Shown here: positions 6,103 to 6,295 of the stretch, piece by piece
Position numbering within the stretch: position 1 is the stretch's first letter
Layout of the letters: every line of letters begins with the position of its first letter
Position numbers and translations under genes: made by a program
The notes under the pieces: model-generated
The model's input: only the letters and a program-made list of their open reading frames with translations
What the model was told of the DNA's origin: nothing
The model's database searches: none
Assembly: GCA_003507515.1 (NCBI GenBank)
Contig: DNVL01000093.1
Location: 1-6,295 of the forward strand
Direction of reading: 5' to 3'
DNA: 6,295 bases
Source of the DNA: Legionella sp.
Lineage (GTDB): Bacteria; Pseudomonadota; Gammaproteobacteria; Legionellales; Legionellaceae

Positions 6103-6185
6103 GTGGTAAAAATTGAGGCTTTCTTTCACAAGCAAATCAGTCTTTATTAGTGTCTATCGTTCAACCTAAAAGTAACTCAGGTTAT

Positions 6186-6295
6186 ATGGTCAAGACAATC
6201 AGCCAATTAGTACAAGTTAGCTTCACGCATTACTGCGCTTCCACACCTTGCCTATCAACGTCGTAGTCTTCAACGGGCTTCATGGGAAAACTCAT
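6186..6295 (-). rRNA. rrl: 23S ribosomal RNA, 3' end (partial)
   Basis: The last ~110 nt of 23S rRNA, continuing beyond the right edge. On the minus strand the conserved sequence GTTGAAGACTACGACGTTGATAGGC is followed by GGTGTGGAAGCGCAGTAATGCGTGAAGCTAAC and GTACTAATTGGCTGATTGTCTTGACCAT. Lining up the final 28 bases with E. coli 23S (GTACTAATGAACC...) puts the 3' end near 6186. The ending TTGGCTGATTGTCTTGACC is what I would expect from gammaproteobacteria such as Legionella or Coxiella relatives. Confidence 0.95.

Noticed and set aside
6163..6183. Short inverted repeat AACCT...AGGTT just after the 23S 3' end
   Set aside because: Only five pairs with an 11-base loop in AT-rich spacer; it could easily arise by chance.
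1..6295. Mobile element, CRISPR array, prophage, defence system or tRNA
   Set aside because: I saw no transposase, integrase, spaced direct repeats, terminal inverted repeats or cloverleaf sequence on either strand.

Overview
The window comes from a gammaproteobacterium, most likely in or near the Legionellales. This rests on the gammaproteobacterial 23S 3' end and 5S sequence, the moderately AT-rich composition, and the style of the small outer-membrane protein and lipoprotein genes. The genus cannot be fixed from the sequence alone. Every gene I can support lies on the minus strand, so transcription runs from the right edge to the left edge.

Right end (about 5870-6295): the tail of an rRNA operon. 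It holds the last ~110 nt of 23S rRNA, a ~114-nt spacer with a strong hairpin, a complete 5S rRNA, a clear intrinsic terminator, and a second, weaker hairpin with a T-rich tail. No tRNA is present.

Middle (1502-5824): five tightly packed genes that look like one operon. They encode an inner-membrane lipoprotein of the HlyD/periplasmic adaptor family, an ABC ATPase, an ABC-2 permease, a dienelactone-hydrolase-family enzyme and a PncC-type nicotinamide-nucleotide amidase. The first three overlap (8 nt, then 4 nt) and make a YbhFGSR/YhiI-type tripartite exporter, with one ATPase and one permease gene. The last two follow at gaps of 9 and 6 nt. The permease almost certainly starts at a TTG codon coupled to the ATPase stop, so it is shorter than the longest open frame. 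No outer-membrane (TolC) partner or regulator is in the window.

Left end (1-1392): after a 109-bp gap with an inverted repeat, there is an uncharacterised conserved outer-membrane-type lipoprotein. Ten bases further on is the start of a secreted protein, probably an outer-membrane beta-barrel, cut by the left edge. These two look like a second transcription unit concerned with the cell envelope.

I see no mobile element, CRISPR array, phage gene or defence system. The content is largely ordinary chromosomal housekeeping and envelope genes. The points most worth a second look are the conserved lipoprotein/barrel pair, the joining of two soluble enzymes to an exporter operon, and the hairpin between the 5S terminator and the exporter promoter.
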